Source: Paramecium sonneborni (Eukaryota; Ciliophora; Oligohymenophorea; Peniculida; Parameciidae). From it: a stretch of DNA of 64,000 bases. The stretch covers positions 372,001-436,000 of the forward strand of contig CAJJDN010000039.1 in the NCBI GenBank assembly GCA_905182985.1. Direction: 5' to 3'. This document shows, piece by piece, positions 49,927-60,791 of the stretch; position 1 is the stretch's first letter; each line of letters begins with the position of its first letter. The translations under genes were made by a program, and so were the position numbers. Below the pieces are notes generated by a model. It saw only the letters and a program-made list of their open reading frames with translations, was not told the origin of the DNA and did no database searches.

Positions 49927-50367
49927 ATGATTGTCACTAAATATTTAATGAGGCTCAAACTATAACAATCAAAATTTAATTTGATGGGTATCGATTTAGG
50001 CACAGCATTCACTGGATTCAGTGTAACCTACAATCTAAAATAAGTTTTAGTTTATGATTTGCATTATAGTCCATGCTATTCACCACATGATTCAACATTA
50101 TACAAAAAAATAATAGAGATTATCAATAAAGAGAAAATAGGAGGAATTTTAATAGGTAAACCTTCATTCTAGAAGGGTTATATAGATGAATTTACTAATG
50201 GTTTAGAAAGTAATTTAATTGTTGCAGGGTTGAAAACATACATTACATAAGTAGGAGAAGATTACACTACTAGTCAAGCAAGAAAAATATCTAAAACAAA
50301 TAATAAGTTTTTGCATGATGGCATGGCAGCCATGCTGATTTTATAAAATTTCTTAAATGATTTATGA
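49927..50367 (+). CDS. YqgF/RuvX-like nuclease (RNase H fold)
   Basis: 146 residues, intronless. The YqgF/RuvX core is visible: MGIDLGTAFTGFSV (first catalytic Asp strand), KIGGILIGKPS (the VvGlP-like strand), GEDYTTSQARKISK (the DErxTT-x-A loop), and LHDGMAAMLILQNFL (terminal catalytic Asp helix). Bacterial members mature 16S rRNA; eukaryotic members are thought to act in organelles. The first 19 residues (MIVTKYLMRLKLQQSKFNL) are basic and hydrophobic without acids, consistent with a mitochondrial presequence. It follows the SAPS gene by 27 bp. Confidence 0.84.
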
Positions 50368-50751
50368 ATTTAATTTCTATTTGATAATATATATAAATAT
50401 TAATTATATAGTAATCCACTAAATTTTTTAATGCATCAATTTAAATAATATCTTTATCAATAACATATTGTTATTAGAATTTTTGTCAATGACTACTGCA
50501 ATTTATTAGTAAAAGTAAATTGAAAAAAATATTATTATTTTATTAAATTTAGTAAAAAAAGAATTCTTATTGTGAGAAAAGGATTTTTATCACACTTCTA
50601 TTTTTCGATAGAATTATTTATTTTAAATTGATACTATCTCATTATTTTTTAATAATAAAATATTATTTATTTTTATGTTTTATTTATTTTTTCGGAGGAT
50701 TTTGATGTAAAAATAAACTTTAATAAAATAAATATAAAATATAATAAGAAA
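50368..50751. other. Intergenic spacer
   Basis: AT-rich; no gene or recognised signal. Confidence 0.55.
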
Positions 50752-50937
50752 ATGAATTAAGAAGAGAACTAAAACTAACAAAAAAAACTATATAAAAATC
50801 CATTGGATGAGCAATTACATTATAAAACTTATTAGAGACTGATGAGTGTTTTATTTGCCATTTTTGTAATATTAGGAATTATGTAATCATACATGCAATT
50901 CAAAAAAAAAAGGGACAGCGTTTTGACATTTTTATGA
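50752..50937 (+). CDS. 61-residue single-pass membrane protein
   Basis: ATG to TGA, 62 codons. Polar Gln/Asn/Lys N-terminus (MNQEENQNQQKKLYKNP), then one hydrophobic helix LMSVLFAIFVILGIMQSYM at residues about 32-50, and a Lys/Arg anchor (FKKKRDS) that would face the cytosol or matrix. Size and layout resemble small assembly factors or subunits of membrane complexes, but no family is recognisable. It is convergent with the channel gene, 112 bp away. Confidence 0.6.
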
Positions 50938-51049
50938 AAATTTATCATATTAACAATTTTTGACATTTCGATAAATTTCTTGGAACTGATTCTGTCTTAA
51001 CAAAATAATTAAATACTTTTTATAAATTTAATTTATATTTATTTGATTC

Positions 51050-53699
51050 TCATATTTTCGAAAGTTAATCTCTCTTTTAGATAAACTTACCTATCATAAG
51101 TGCTACACTTTAATTAATTGTGAGTTTACTTTTATATTCTGAACTTCTTCTTAAACTTCTTTTAAATCTTAAAAAAAATATTGTATAAAATTTACCTAAA
51201 TAGCACCTTCATTATATTATATTCAGGATAATAGATTTCGAAATCTTAGATTCTATCTAAATCTATTTTAAAGATATTTTCCATAAAAGGATTCTATTAT
51301 ATTTTGATATAAAAAATATATACATCACTAACTAAATTTTAGAATTCTGTGCCTGTTGGTAGACTTGGAGTTTATATTTTTACAATAGGACTTGGATTGC
51401 TTTATAGTGAAGGTATTAATTTTAGAGAATAAGCCCTATTAAATAGATTCGATATTTTCTAATCAAAAACATTTTTAGATTAAAGTTTTTGTTATTGTTA
51501 TTAGGATTAACCTGATGAAATTATTTCTTAATACTGCTAATCTTTTTAACTGCTTTAAATCAAATTATCATTATTAATTTCATTAAGCAAATTAATACAA
51601 GAGTCAACTTGAAATTTTCCCTCTTTTTAAACTAAATTTGATTCAATAATGCTAGAAGATAGCTAATTTAACTCAGAAGAACTTTCTTAACTTGAATAAT
51701 GATTTATTGGTATATCAACTAATTTCTTAAAATGATTTTGAATTTAATCTTAACTTGATTTTTTTCTTCTATTATCTAATCAATATTATAACTAATTATT
51801 ACATGATTTTCTATGTTAATTTGGAGAATAAAGATATTTATCATAAAAGCCTATATTGTTTTTTATTAAGTGGATTTTAGGACAGTTAATAATTAAATGT
51901 GTCTTTTCTTAACAATATAGACAAAATTAATCTATTATTTAATAGTTGTTATTAAATAAAACCTAATCCTTAATAAAAGTTGCAATTTCCTATTATAAAT
52001 AAAATTATACTAAATCTTAAATATTTGATGATATAATCTTTAAAAATTTATCTCTACTTAATTTATAAAGAAGACTATAATCTAAACTAGTTATTAAGTT
52101 TTTGTACTCTTAACCAGTAAAAAAAGAAAATTAACCAAAGCATTCACCCCTAAAAATTTTATTAAATTCTGTTATTTTTTCAGTAAGTCCATGAGCTACT
52201 TTACCTTAATATAAAAGATATATATTATATTAATCACCAAATTGATTGCAAGTTAATTTATCATTTTTATTTAAAATCATTGGAATCAAGTTTTAAGCTA
52301 TTTGTTACTTAGTTGATGATGAAAATTTAGAAAATATTGAAAACTAATTTACAAAGTTGATTAACTTTTATTCCTTAAACTCTTAAAATACAGTTTCCTT
52401 TTCTAAACACGATTCAAAATAATTTTCAATATTATCTTAACTTATATTCTTTAAAAAAATTTATTCTAATTTCAATGAAATTTAATCCTTTAACTTTTAA
52501 GATACTTTTTATTTGTGCAAAAAATTTTATAATAATTTCAAATCCTTCACCTTCTTATATTCTTGGAAAAAGTCAAGAGAATTTAATATTATTAACTTTA
52601 TTATCAATATTTTGTAAAACAAAAGTATTAATGTTGTAAATCTATTAAATAATTGATTTTATAATGTGTCATCTTCTGTGCTAAATTTTAAGTTTCCAAA
52701 TTAAAGTATATAATTAATATAAATTATTAAATATTAATATAACATATCTTAAACTCCTTCAAAATCTTATTTTAAAATAAATGTTTATCTTAAATTGATA
52801 CATGTAAAAAAGTGACATGTAAATAAAATTGAGATAATCAATAAGCTTAAATCACTTAACTCATAATATATTCTCTTATTAAAAGTAAGGATTATCTTTT
52901 TAAAAATTAAAAATTTAATTATTAATAAACTGATCGACTTAATAATTTCATTATTAGATAGAATTAAAACAGCAAGTAAAATGATGCAAGATGTATCCAT
53001 CAAAGTTGTTGTTGACCTAAAAATTTATTCAATAAATTGTTAATTATTATTCAACTATTTTTCTTATTATCGTTAAGATGTATATTTATGAATATAATCT
53101 AAAATAATTAGAATAATCATAGTAGCAAATAAATAATTTAAATAGCCATTTTCTTAATAAATGTATTCTATTGGAGAAACGATTAAAAGTAAAGTACAAA
53201 AAAAAAAAATAATCAAATTCCAAATAACAGTTAATGAAGGCTATACTGAATTTTTATAGATTTTTTTTCCTGTGTTTAAAGGAGAAAAAATTATAGAGTT
53301 AATAATTTTATATTGCTTATTTTCTAGGTTTAGGTTTTATTTTAATTTTTCAATAAATAAAAGTACTTTTTTTTAATTTTTCTTAAATGTATTCACTTCT
53401 GTAATATTATTTTTTAATATAGTTTATTACTTTTGATTACGAAATTACCAAGTTATTCCTTTGTTTTGCTTATGTGCTTTCAAATCAAAAATTTCGAAAG
53501 CAGGTGTTTTATCCTCTTCTACATAATAAGATGGTTGTCTGGGATGAAGCATACCTATCCTTTTTCCTACTTGAAAATAGCTTTCTTATTCATTTTTATT
53601 CATCCTAAGTTTAAACAATCCATTATACATAATACTTCCATCATAACTTTAAGATGGACTTAGAATTAAAAATTGATTTTTCATTTCATCTTGTATCAT
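51050..53699 (-). CDS. Voltage/cyclic-nucleotide-gated-type cation channel with zinc knuckle
   Basis: 864 residues; introns 51776-51802 (27 nt) and 51168-51195 (28 nt). N-terminus cytosolic; membrane helices begin at about residue 150 (LTVIWNLIIFFFCTLLLIV) and continue through FATMIILIILDY, CIILLAVLIL and LLIISILFTCHFFTC (S5-like). The expected K+ filter GYGD is absent; the pore region reads YINYILQFGNLKFSTE. A cyclic-nucleotide-binding domain follows (LLYQGKVAHGL, RGECFGQFSFFTG). Near residue 595 is CLYCQEKTHLIINC, a C-x2-C-x4-H-x4-C knuckle seen in many ciliate channels. The tail is Ser/Gln-rich. Likely ciliary or cell membrane; ion selectivity cannot be inferred. Confidence 0.85.
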
Positions 53700-54453
53700 T
53701 TATTTGAAATAATTAATATAATTATTTATTGAACTCTATGGTAATATTTGAGTTTAACTTATAGTAATTGATTTTATTATAATAAATATTTATTAAGAAA
53801 AGCCTAAAATTAAAATTAATAAAAAATATGTAAAAATTCTTTTTTTTGCACATGAATGTGACTAATTACATACAAAAAATAATTTAAAAACAAATTAAAA
53901 CTAACTATCTTATATAATAAAATCAAATTGTTTTAATTCGAATAAAACAATTTATTTATTCACAATGTTTTAAAAAAATAACAAACCACACTCTTTCTCT
54001 TCTATTCAAATTTTAAACCTAATTCAATAAATTTGATTCAAAAAACTTTACTTTGGATTTTTGAATGGATCAGTTTTCTTTGTTTTAAGATACATATATT
54101 AAATAATTATTAATTCTTTTAATATGTCTAAGATAGTTTAAATTTTTATGTTAATTTTAATTTACATAATATGTATATAATTTTGAAATAATCAATTTTT
54201 GAAAAAGTAAATGTATACCCAAAAAAATTATAAAGTTACACTTGCATATAATAGAACTTGTGTTTTAGCTTATTACCGATATACGATTATTAATAACCAT
54301 ATCATAATTCGAATAATTTCAATGAATATCCTGCATAACTTATAAAAAGTTGTAAAACATAATAAATGCAGAATTTCAACAAAAAATAAGCAGAAAATAT
54401 CCAAGATAATAATTCGAATGTATGGTAAATTTTATAAAATAGTTGTTGTCTTT
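53700..54453. other. Gene-poor interval with possible coding remnants
   Basis: No complete gene. On the minus strand around 53985-54090 there are short protein-like pieces (KTKKTDPFKNPK) that stop quickly, which may be decayed coding sequence. Confidence 0.45.
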
Positions 54454-54801
54454 TCAATTACATAGATAATAAGACCAATAAAAAGGTTTATTCTAAGTAA
54501 GTGTATATCCAACATTAAAGGGTAGGTACTAATTAAAGTTAAAAGAAGAGAGCAAACATTATCGTTTTTCATCAATGGCCAAACCTTTTTTAATCTCATG
54601 AATGATATTCCACTCATTATTGTTTGAGTTTAATGAATGTACATGATAAAGGATCTTGATTAGTTTATAATCTCCTTACATAAAGATTAAGAAATAAAGT
54701 GATAAACTATGCTTCAGTCCAACATAACAAACAGAATCAAAATGATGATAATCTTAATTTGCCAAGAATTTCTCAATCGACTCATAAATTTGAAATAACA
54801 T
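54454..54801 (-). CDS. Orphan open frame, possible gene remnant
   Basis: 116 codons from ATG 54801 to TGA 54454-54456, protein-like rather than random: YESIEKFLANQDYHHFDSVC, VGLKHSLSLYFLIFMQGDY, LNSNNEWNIIHEIKKGLAID. A 21-nt stretch GTTGGATATACACTTACTTAG could be an intron. It may be a short real gene, the 3' end of a longer one, or a fragment. No family recognised. Confidence 0.4.
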
Positions 54802-54941
54802 TAAAAATATTAATTGAATATATTTAATATTAAATAATAACACATTTATTCAATACTTTGAACATATTATTTTTTACTATTTATTGACAAGAAAATTTAA
54901 GAAGAATAAGATAAAATACTTTTTTAAATAATCTATAAGAT

Positions 54942-55296
54942 TCATAACAATAAACTTTATTATTACATTTATTCTTTAGTTCTTCTTTTTTTTTTTTATT
55001 TTATTTAGATTGTTTCTTTTTTGGTGATATCTTTCCTTATTCTAATTACATTATCTTATTTATTGAGTAAAACATTCCAATTTGTTAGAGGATCCTCATC
55101 TTAAATTATTAATTAATCAAAATATGATTCATTACATTTGACACCTAAATTTTATGATAAACTTTGGTTTAATAAATTATTACTTTTAAAGGACACTTTT
55201 GAACATATTCTTTTCTCTTATCATTTTTTATTTTAATTTTGTGTAAGTGGCTTCTAATTTTACAATATAAGTAATCATATTGGCTTAATCACTCAT
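54942..55296 (-). CDS. Small helical protein, unknown
   Basis: 110 residues with one 22-nt intron (55162-55183) that restores the frame at SVLQNLSQNLGVKC. The N-terminus is helical (ITYIVKLEATYTKLKQKMIR), a middle acidic motif follows (IIQDEDPLTNWNVLL), and the C-terminus is very basic (KQKKKRRTKEQ, a nuclear-localisation-like cluster) ending QQQSLLL. Function unknown. It is divergent from the gene at 55378, with only 81 bp between starts. Confidence 0.7.
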
Positions 55297-55377
55297 TTTT
55301 ATATTTTTAATATAAATAAAAACAATCAAAGACCAAAATTTGCAAGGTAATTTTTTCTATTTAATATTTTTTCAAAT

Positions 55378-56580
55378 ATGAATTTGAATCGAATTCCTTT
55401 AGCACCTTTGACACCAATATAAGTTCAACAACTTGCTCGTTTGCCTAAAGTATTAAAAAATCAAAATAATTATAATCGCCTAATTTCAACTCAAAATAAT
55501 ATGGAATAAAGTAAATGTTTATCATCAAGCTATAAAATTAAAATATATAAGAAAATTGTATTGGAACTTCTTAATTCTATTTAAAATACACCATTTTTAG
55601 AATTTATTTATGGTCTACATGTAGAATTCAAGTCCTCTTTACAATTTCATATTTATCCAACAGAAAGCCTTATTAACTCTTTAAGTCTTCACTTTGATAT
55701 TAAATAGCTCTATAAGATTTACGATAATATATTTAAAGAAAATAATACAAAAATCAAAATTTATATCAATATCTCAGAAATTGATTTAATATTATAATTT
55801 TTAAGATCCATAGTTAAATAAATGCCCCATATTAGTAGGATAAGAGAGGTATTAAAATATTAAACAGTAAGAGATGTCTTAAATATTAAAAAGACTGAAA
55901 TTGAAGATCCTAAATTAAATTAAATAGTTACTATGATTTAGTATATATTTAATCCCTCTCTCATTAAAATTAATTGCCAAATCATCATTAAGAAGGAATA
56001 ACAGGAAAATTTAATTAAAGATATCTCCTCCACTCATATTCTTAGGAATGTCCAGTAAATAGTTATTTCTTTATTTTTAAATTACTGCTTATAAAGAAAA
56101 TTATTTATACCTGAAATAATATATTCATTAAAAACAGCTAATAATTTTAACTCTTCTTTAACTTTAGATCCAAATTTTATAAATGATATACCATATTCAT
56201 CATCTTATGATGAATTTAAAGAGAAAATTAAATTTAGAAGATTCTAAAGAATTTTTAATCTATAAGAGCTAATTGAATACGAATATTATTTAATTTAAGA
56301 ATTTTAAATTTCTTATCCTATGAAAAGTCTAGAAAATATTTTATTGGAAACAATAAATTTAGTCAATCAAAATTATTATTAAATTATTGATAGATTAAAA
56401 AGAATAGTTTTAAGTTAGAGGATAGAAATAATGCTTGAAAATTTGACTAGTTAATCTTTAAGTTAAATTGGAATGAATATACTAACCACTATCTCAAGCA
56501 TCTAAAAAACAGTTGAATCAAATGATGCAAATTAATTCAAGAAAATTCCCTAAATTAAGTTGAAAATTAAAAAACTATGA
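55378..56580 (+). CDS. Unknown 400-residue protein
   Basis: Single exon of 401 codons. Begins MNLNRIPLAPLTPIQVQQL with a Thr-Pro motif, then is ordered and Ile/Leu/Asn/Lys-rich (IVLELLNSIQNTPFLEFIYG, SLINSLSLHFDIKQLYKIY, LRNVQQIVISLFLNYCLQ). No membrane or catalytic motif is obvious. It ends 38 bp before the stop of the convergent Myb-like gene. Confidence 0.72.
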
Positions 56581-56618
56581 TATGAAAAATATAATAGATT
56601 ATATTAATTAATAATATT

Positions 56619-56794
56619 TCAACCTTTTAATTCAGGCAAAGAACTAATTGCATTTTTCCAAACTTCGAAAGGTGTCTAAACTTTTTATTATTATTATTAT
56701 TATTGTTATTGTTATTATTGTTATTATTATTGTTATTATTGTTATTATTATTGTTATTATTATTATGATTATTATGATTATTATTATTATTAGG

Positions 56795-56847
<53 letters not shown>

Positions 56848-57887
56848 ATTTAGTTTGCTTATTGCAACTGGATTGAAAACTAAGTATTGTAACCTCCTAA
56901 TCTACTGAATTCAAAATTTGATTTACAAAAACTATTTGAATACTCATAAGACAAATTAAAGAATTTATCGTATGTTGGTAATTCTTCTTTTTAAATTTGC
57001 TTAATTAATGTAAATAAATTACTTTTAATTATATTTTCTTTCTTTCTGCATTCCATAATTATTCATAATGATTTGGATATGATTCTGGAATGTTGTGTTT
57101 TTTTCTTTTTTTCTATAATTAATCAGCTTTAATTAATTCACTAAATAATAGCATGATTTTATTACTTATTCAAAAAATCTGAACTTCTTGTTGTAACAAA
57201 GAATTTATGAATAAGTTAACATTTATCTTTTCCGAACCATTAAATTCCTTTAATAAATTGTTATAGTTCTTTTTAATTCAAATATTCATATTAACTAAGT
57301 TTCCAGGTTTTAATCTTATTCATTTATGCATTACTACAAATTGAATTTTTGTATTTATTTTTTATTTGTTTCAAAGTTTTTTCCCATAAAAATTCTTTTT
57401 AAATTGCCTCCAATTTCTTGCTTCCATGTTTTTATAAACCTTGATATAATAAATCTTCATCTACTGGTGTAAATTTACACCTAACCTTACTAATCTAATA
57501 TTATTAAGGCAAATAACTAGTTTGAATAAGAGGAGTATATTTCTTAAGTATAACTATTTTATCATCAAAATTTTTGTTAATGTTCTCTAATATAGTTTTA
57601 AACTGTTTTAATAGCGGTAATTAAAAAGAACTTTATAAAGGAGAAACTTCAATTGTAAGAGGATTGTCATTAAATTGTGACAAATCAATACTGTATAATT
57701 ATGCATGATCATGCTTTTCTAACTGTTCTAACATCTATATACTTTTTTATCTTAAAGCCTCTGACTTACAGAACAATGCATTTTAAATCAGCAACTATAC
57801 TAGGATTTCATATTAAGCGAAAATTTAGATGATTTGATGACTTTGCACAAGGGTCTAGTTTAATAAAGAAATATACAAACTTTACAT
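56619..57887 (-). CDS. Myb/SANT-domain protein with C-terminal polyglutamine tract
   Basis: About 406 residues; introns 57141-57165 (25 nt) and 57000-57022 (23 nt). Residues about 140-190 form a SANT/Myb-like repeat: CKFTPVDEDLLYQGLQKHG, then KLEAIQKEFLWEKTLKQIKN and KYKNS, with the spacing of a three-helix DNA- or histone-binding unit. After a GYNTQFSIQLQQ linker comes a 54-codon tract of Gln with three Ser, then KVQTPFEVWKNAISSLPELKG and TGA. ATG 57887 is a working start: the frame remains open upstream (to about 58080), so a 5' exon may be missing. Probably a nuclear transcription or chromatin factor. Confidence 0.72.
56685..56846. repeat. TTA/TTG trinucleotide microsatellite encoding polyQ on the minus strand
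   Basis: Fifty-four in-phase triplets. On the minus strand they read TAA (about 45), CAA (6) and three Ser codons (TCA, TCA, TCC). In the universal code this would be a wall of stops; in the ciliate code it is a glutamine run inside the Myb-like gene. Confidence 0.9.
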
Positions 57888-58221
57888 CCTGATTAGGTAG
57901 GATTGTCTAATACTTTTATTAGCAATATTATAAAGTTTTTAAGTATTCTGGCTACATCCAATTAATTTATATAATTATATAATTTATATAAAATAATTTC
58001 TTTGGGGGAATATTAATTTTTTAAATGATTTTATCGCTTATCTATTAAAACATATAGTTCTAACAGCTTTCAATAAACTTTTTTTTTTCAATTTTCGATG
58101 GTAAAAATTTAAGTTTAGTCAAAGAAAGTAAAAAAATAAGTAATCTTAACAATTTATAATTAAAATCTGATGAAATATCTGAAAACAATTCCTTTATTAT
58201 TTTTAAGATATTCAAATTAAG

Positions 58222-59293
58222 ATGGAATTCAATTGCAATATTGAAAGGAAAAATTATAAATTAAATGTGAATGATAGATCGTTGTAAATTAACAATGACT
58301 CAGTTTCATTAACATATGATCTTTCTTTGAAGACTCATATAACTTGGTTATTTCGTGAAAATGAAATTAATGGGTTTATATTAGACAACATCATAGTTGA
58401 AGGAAATACTTCAAATATGAAGATGCTAAAATCATTTCTAGGAGGAAAAATTACTTTTACAGGGATTTAAATCTTTTACTCCTATTTTGGTACGATGAAC
58501 TTTAATAAATAAAAGGCAACCAAAGTATTTTATATTAATTAAAAAGGTTTGTACTTTGATCAACGCACAAACAAAATAAAAATTCTCCTGTAAATGCTTT
58601 AAGAAAAGTATACTAGGAATCTAAAAAATACATAAAGAGATTGAAATAATAAAAAAAGCTTCTATTCATGGATTAGCACCTAGAATTTATGAATGTTTTG
58701 AATCAACGAATTGTGTATATTTAATTATGGAAAATCTAGAAAGATTCGAAGATTAGGAGTTTATGGAAGATGATATTAGGTTATTTCTTTATGTAATTAA
58801 CTTTTGTAATTTTAGAATTTAATTTAAACCATAATATTACTCCATAAGGAAAATATTGTTCATAAGAATATCAAAAGATCACACATTTTGTTCAATAATG
58901 AAAATAAGATAAAATTAGTTGGATTTGGATAAGCTAATAACATTAATATTCAAAATAATGAGTTTAGACTGGATATTTTTAAAATAGGCATTATTATGTA
59001 TAAATTGTAAATATTAATTTTTTAATATAGCTACTAAAAATAGAATTCCCAAAATGATTAACTATCTATCATAAAGAGTGAGACAAATTCACTATTATAA
59101 TCTCTGTTAGATTAGCAAAATGATTCAACATTTTAATTTAGTCAATTGTTGAATCATCCTTACTTTAAATTGTTAAAAAATGAAGGAATATCATTATGTA
59201 TATTTTGTTTTTATATTTATAGAAATATAATGTATGTAACCTAAATTTAAGTCTCACATTTACTAAGAGGAAGAATTTGAACCGTAATCATGA
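58222..59293 (+). CDS. Degenerate protein kinase (pseudokinase)
   Basis: 326 residues; introns 58590-58608 (19 nt), 58793-58815, 59007-59030, 59198-59222. The first 120 residues resemble a small beta-rich (PH-like) domain (LKTHITWLFRENEINGFIL, KATKVFYINQKGLYFD). A shortened kinase domain follows: EIEIIKKASIHGLAPRIYEC, CVYLIMENL, then a catalytic loop VHKNIKRSHILF in place of HRDxKxxN and LVGFGQANN in place of DFG, plus SQLLNHPYFKLL like the closing helix. The catalytic Asp and the DFG Asp are both missing, so it should not phosphorylate. Likely a regulatory pseudokinase derived from the PH-kinase families of ciliates. Confidence 0.78.
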
Positions 59294-59656
59294 TAACTAT
59301 ATTTAGAAATTATTTAATTATTTCAAAGTTATTTTTCTCTTTCATTCTTTCATTCTTTTATATTTTATTCTCTATATTTAAAGGATATTTTAAAGTCGTA
59401 GACGATATTACAAATATCATATAGACTTAAGACACCTTTAAATTATATGTATAAGAATTCTTAAATATATCTTTGTTTGCATCGATTTCTTAATAAATAC
59501 CTAAAAATCTTAAAAGGTTTATAATTATATATATTCATAGGATTGAAAATGAATATTGTAATACTTTGAAAAACATACTCTAATAATGATTAATAAATTT
59601 TTTAAATTAAAAACAAAAATGAATTATTTTTTTGTAATAATTTGGTTGACATAAAA
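59294..59656. other. Intergenic spacer between convergent genes
   Basis: Nothing recognised; AT-rich. Confidence 0.5.
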
Positions 59657-60402
59657 TCATAATGATTGATAAAACTCAATTAATTATTTAAGATTGCCAA
59701 ATAATCTAGTTTGAAATGTTCTTTTAGTTTTTTATTTAACTCTTTCTAAGACAGGGCCATAATCCATGATTGTAGTTTCTGGTCTTCTTTTTTTAAGAGC
59801 TATCCATTCATTAAAGAGATCTATAAACAATAATTAATGCAATTTTTTCCAAAAATTATCTTCTCTTACAAGCGATCTACAAAAATTTTTAAGTGCTACT
59901 CTATCTGCAATTTCCTATAAAATTAATATGAATATACTTTTCTATCTCTTTCATCTAATTATTCTTGCAAATGAAAATATCTTTTAATAAAAAAAGTAAT
60001 ATTGATTGATGATGCTGCAAAATAAAAATCATTTTCTGGTTTACACATTTCTTTAACAATTGTATCTTTATGATCACTCACAAAATTTATAATATCATCT
60101 AATGATTATATTCCACCTCCTCTAAAATCTGTCGTTGGATCAGACTATTGAAACCCAAATTCAGTCCATTTTTAATTTCTAATTTCTTTCAAATCAGTTT
60201 CTGTTAATAAATACCATAAACCTTTAATTCTTTTTACACAATTTTCATCTTCATGAGAATATTATGGATATAATTCAATTCTTAAATCCCACCATTCTTT
60301 AGTTTCTTGATTTGATAAATTATAAGTTTCATCAAAACATGATGATAAATACTTCTCTTTAAATTCTTTATTTTTTGAATGAGTTGTAGGCTCATGAGCC
60401 AT
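59657..60402 (-). CDS. ELMO/CED-12 domain protein
   Basis: 240 residues; one 23-nt intron (59915-59937). ELMO-domain proteins act as GTPase-activating or scaffold partners of Arf/Rac-type small GTPases. The diagnostic segment is present: WTEFGFQQSDPTTDFRGGG followed by IQSLDDIINFVSDH, matching the family's W-xx-iGFQ-x-dPxTDFRg-xGxL core. N-terminal helices (KEWWDLRIELYPQ, LWYLLTETDLKEI) and a C-terminal helix (FCRSLVREDNFWKKLHQL) complete a minimal ELMOD-like protein. The conserved Arg of the proposed GAP motif (DFRG) is retained. Confidence 0.85.
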
Positions 60403-60791
60403 TTAAATTTCAGTCCATGGATGATTCTTTGGTTGATGAATCAGAACTATTATTTGATCTTTTTATTATATTTCTTAATTCATATATTTAAATATTATCT
60501 TTTTCTTACATTCTTAAAAAAAATTGAAAACAATAACTGTGAATTTAAATAAATAAGATTCTTAAAAGTTAATTGAAGTATATACATTATCTAAGAGAAA
60601 TAATGAATATGAATATTTAACAAAAATAATGAATATATTAACACAAAATATAATAACATTATGAAAGTATATAATGTTGGAATGATTTAAAAATAAAATT
60701 GATAATAATGTAATTATATTGTAAGTAGAATATAATTTAGAGATTAAATATGTTAATTATATATTTTAGATTGTATAATTTGATGATAGAA
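60403..60791. other. Intergenic spacer
   Basis: No gene or recognised signal; contains the ELMO gene promoter and the 3' side of the M16 gene. Confidence 0.5.

Noticed and set aside
56648..56908. Plus-strand poly-Ile open frame over the TTA repeat
   Set aside because: Artefact of the microsatellite; the minus strand gives polyQ continuous with protein-like flanks on both sides.
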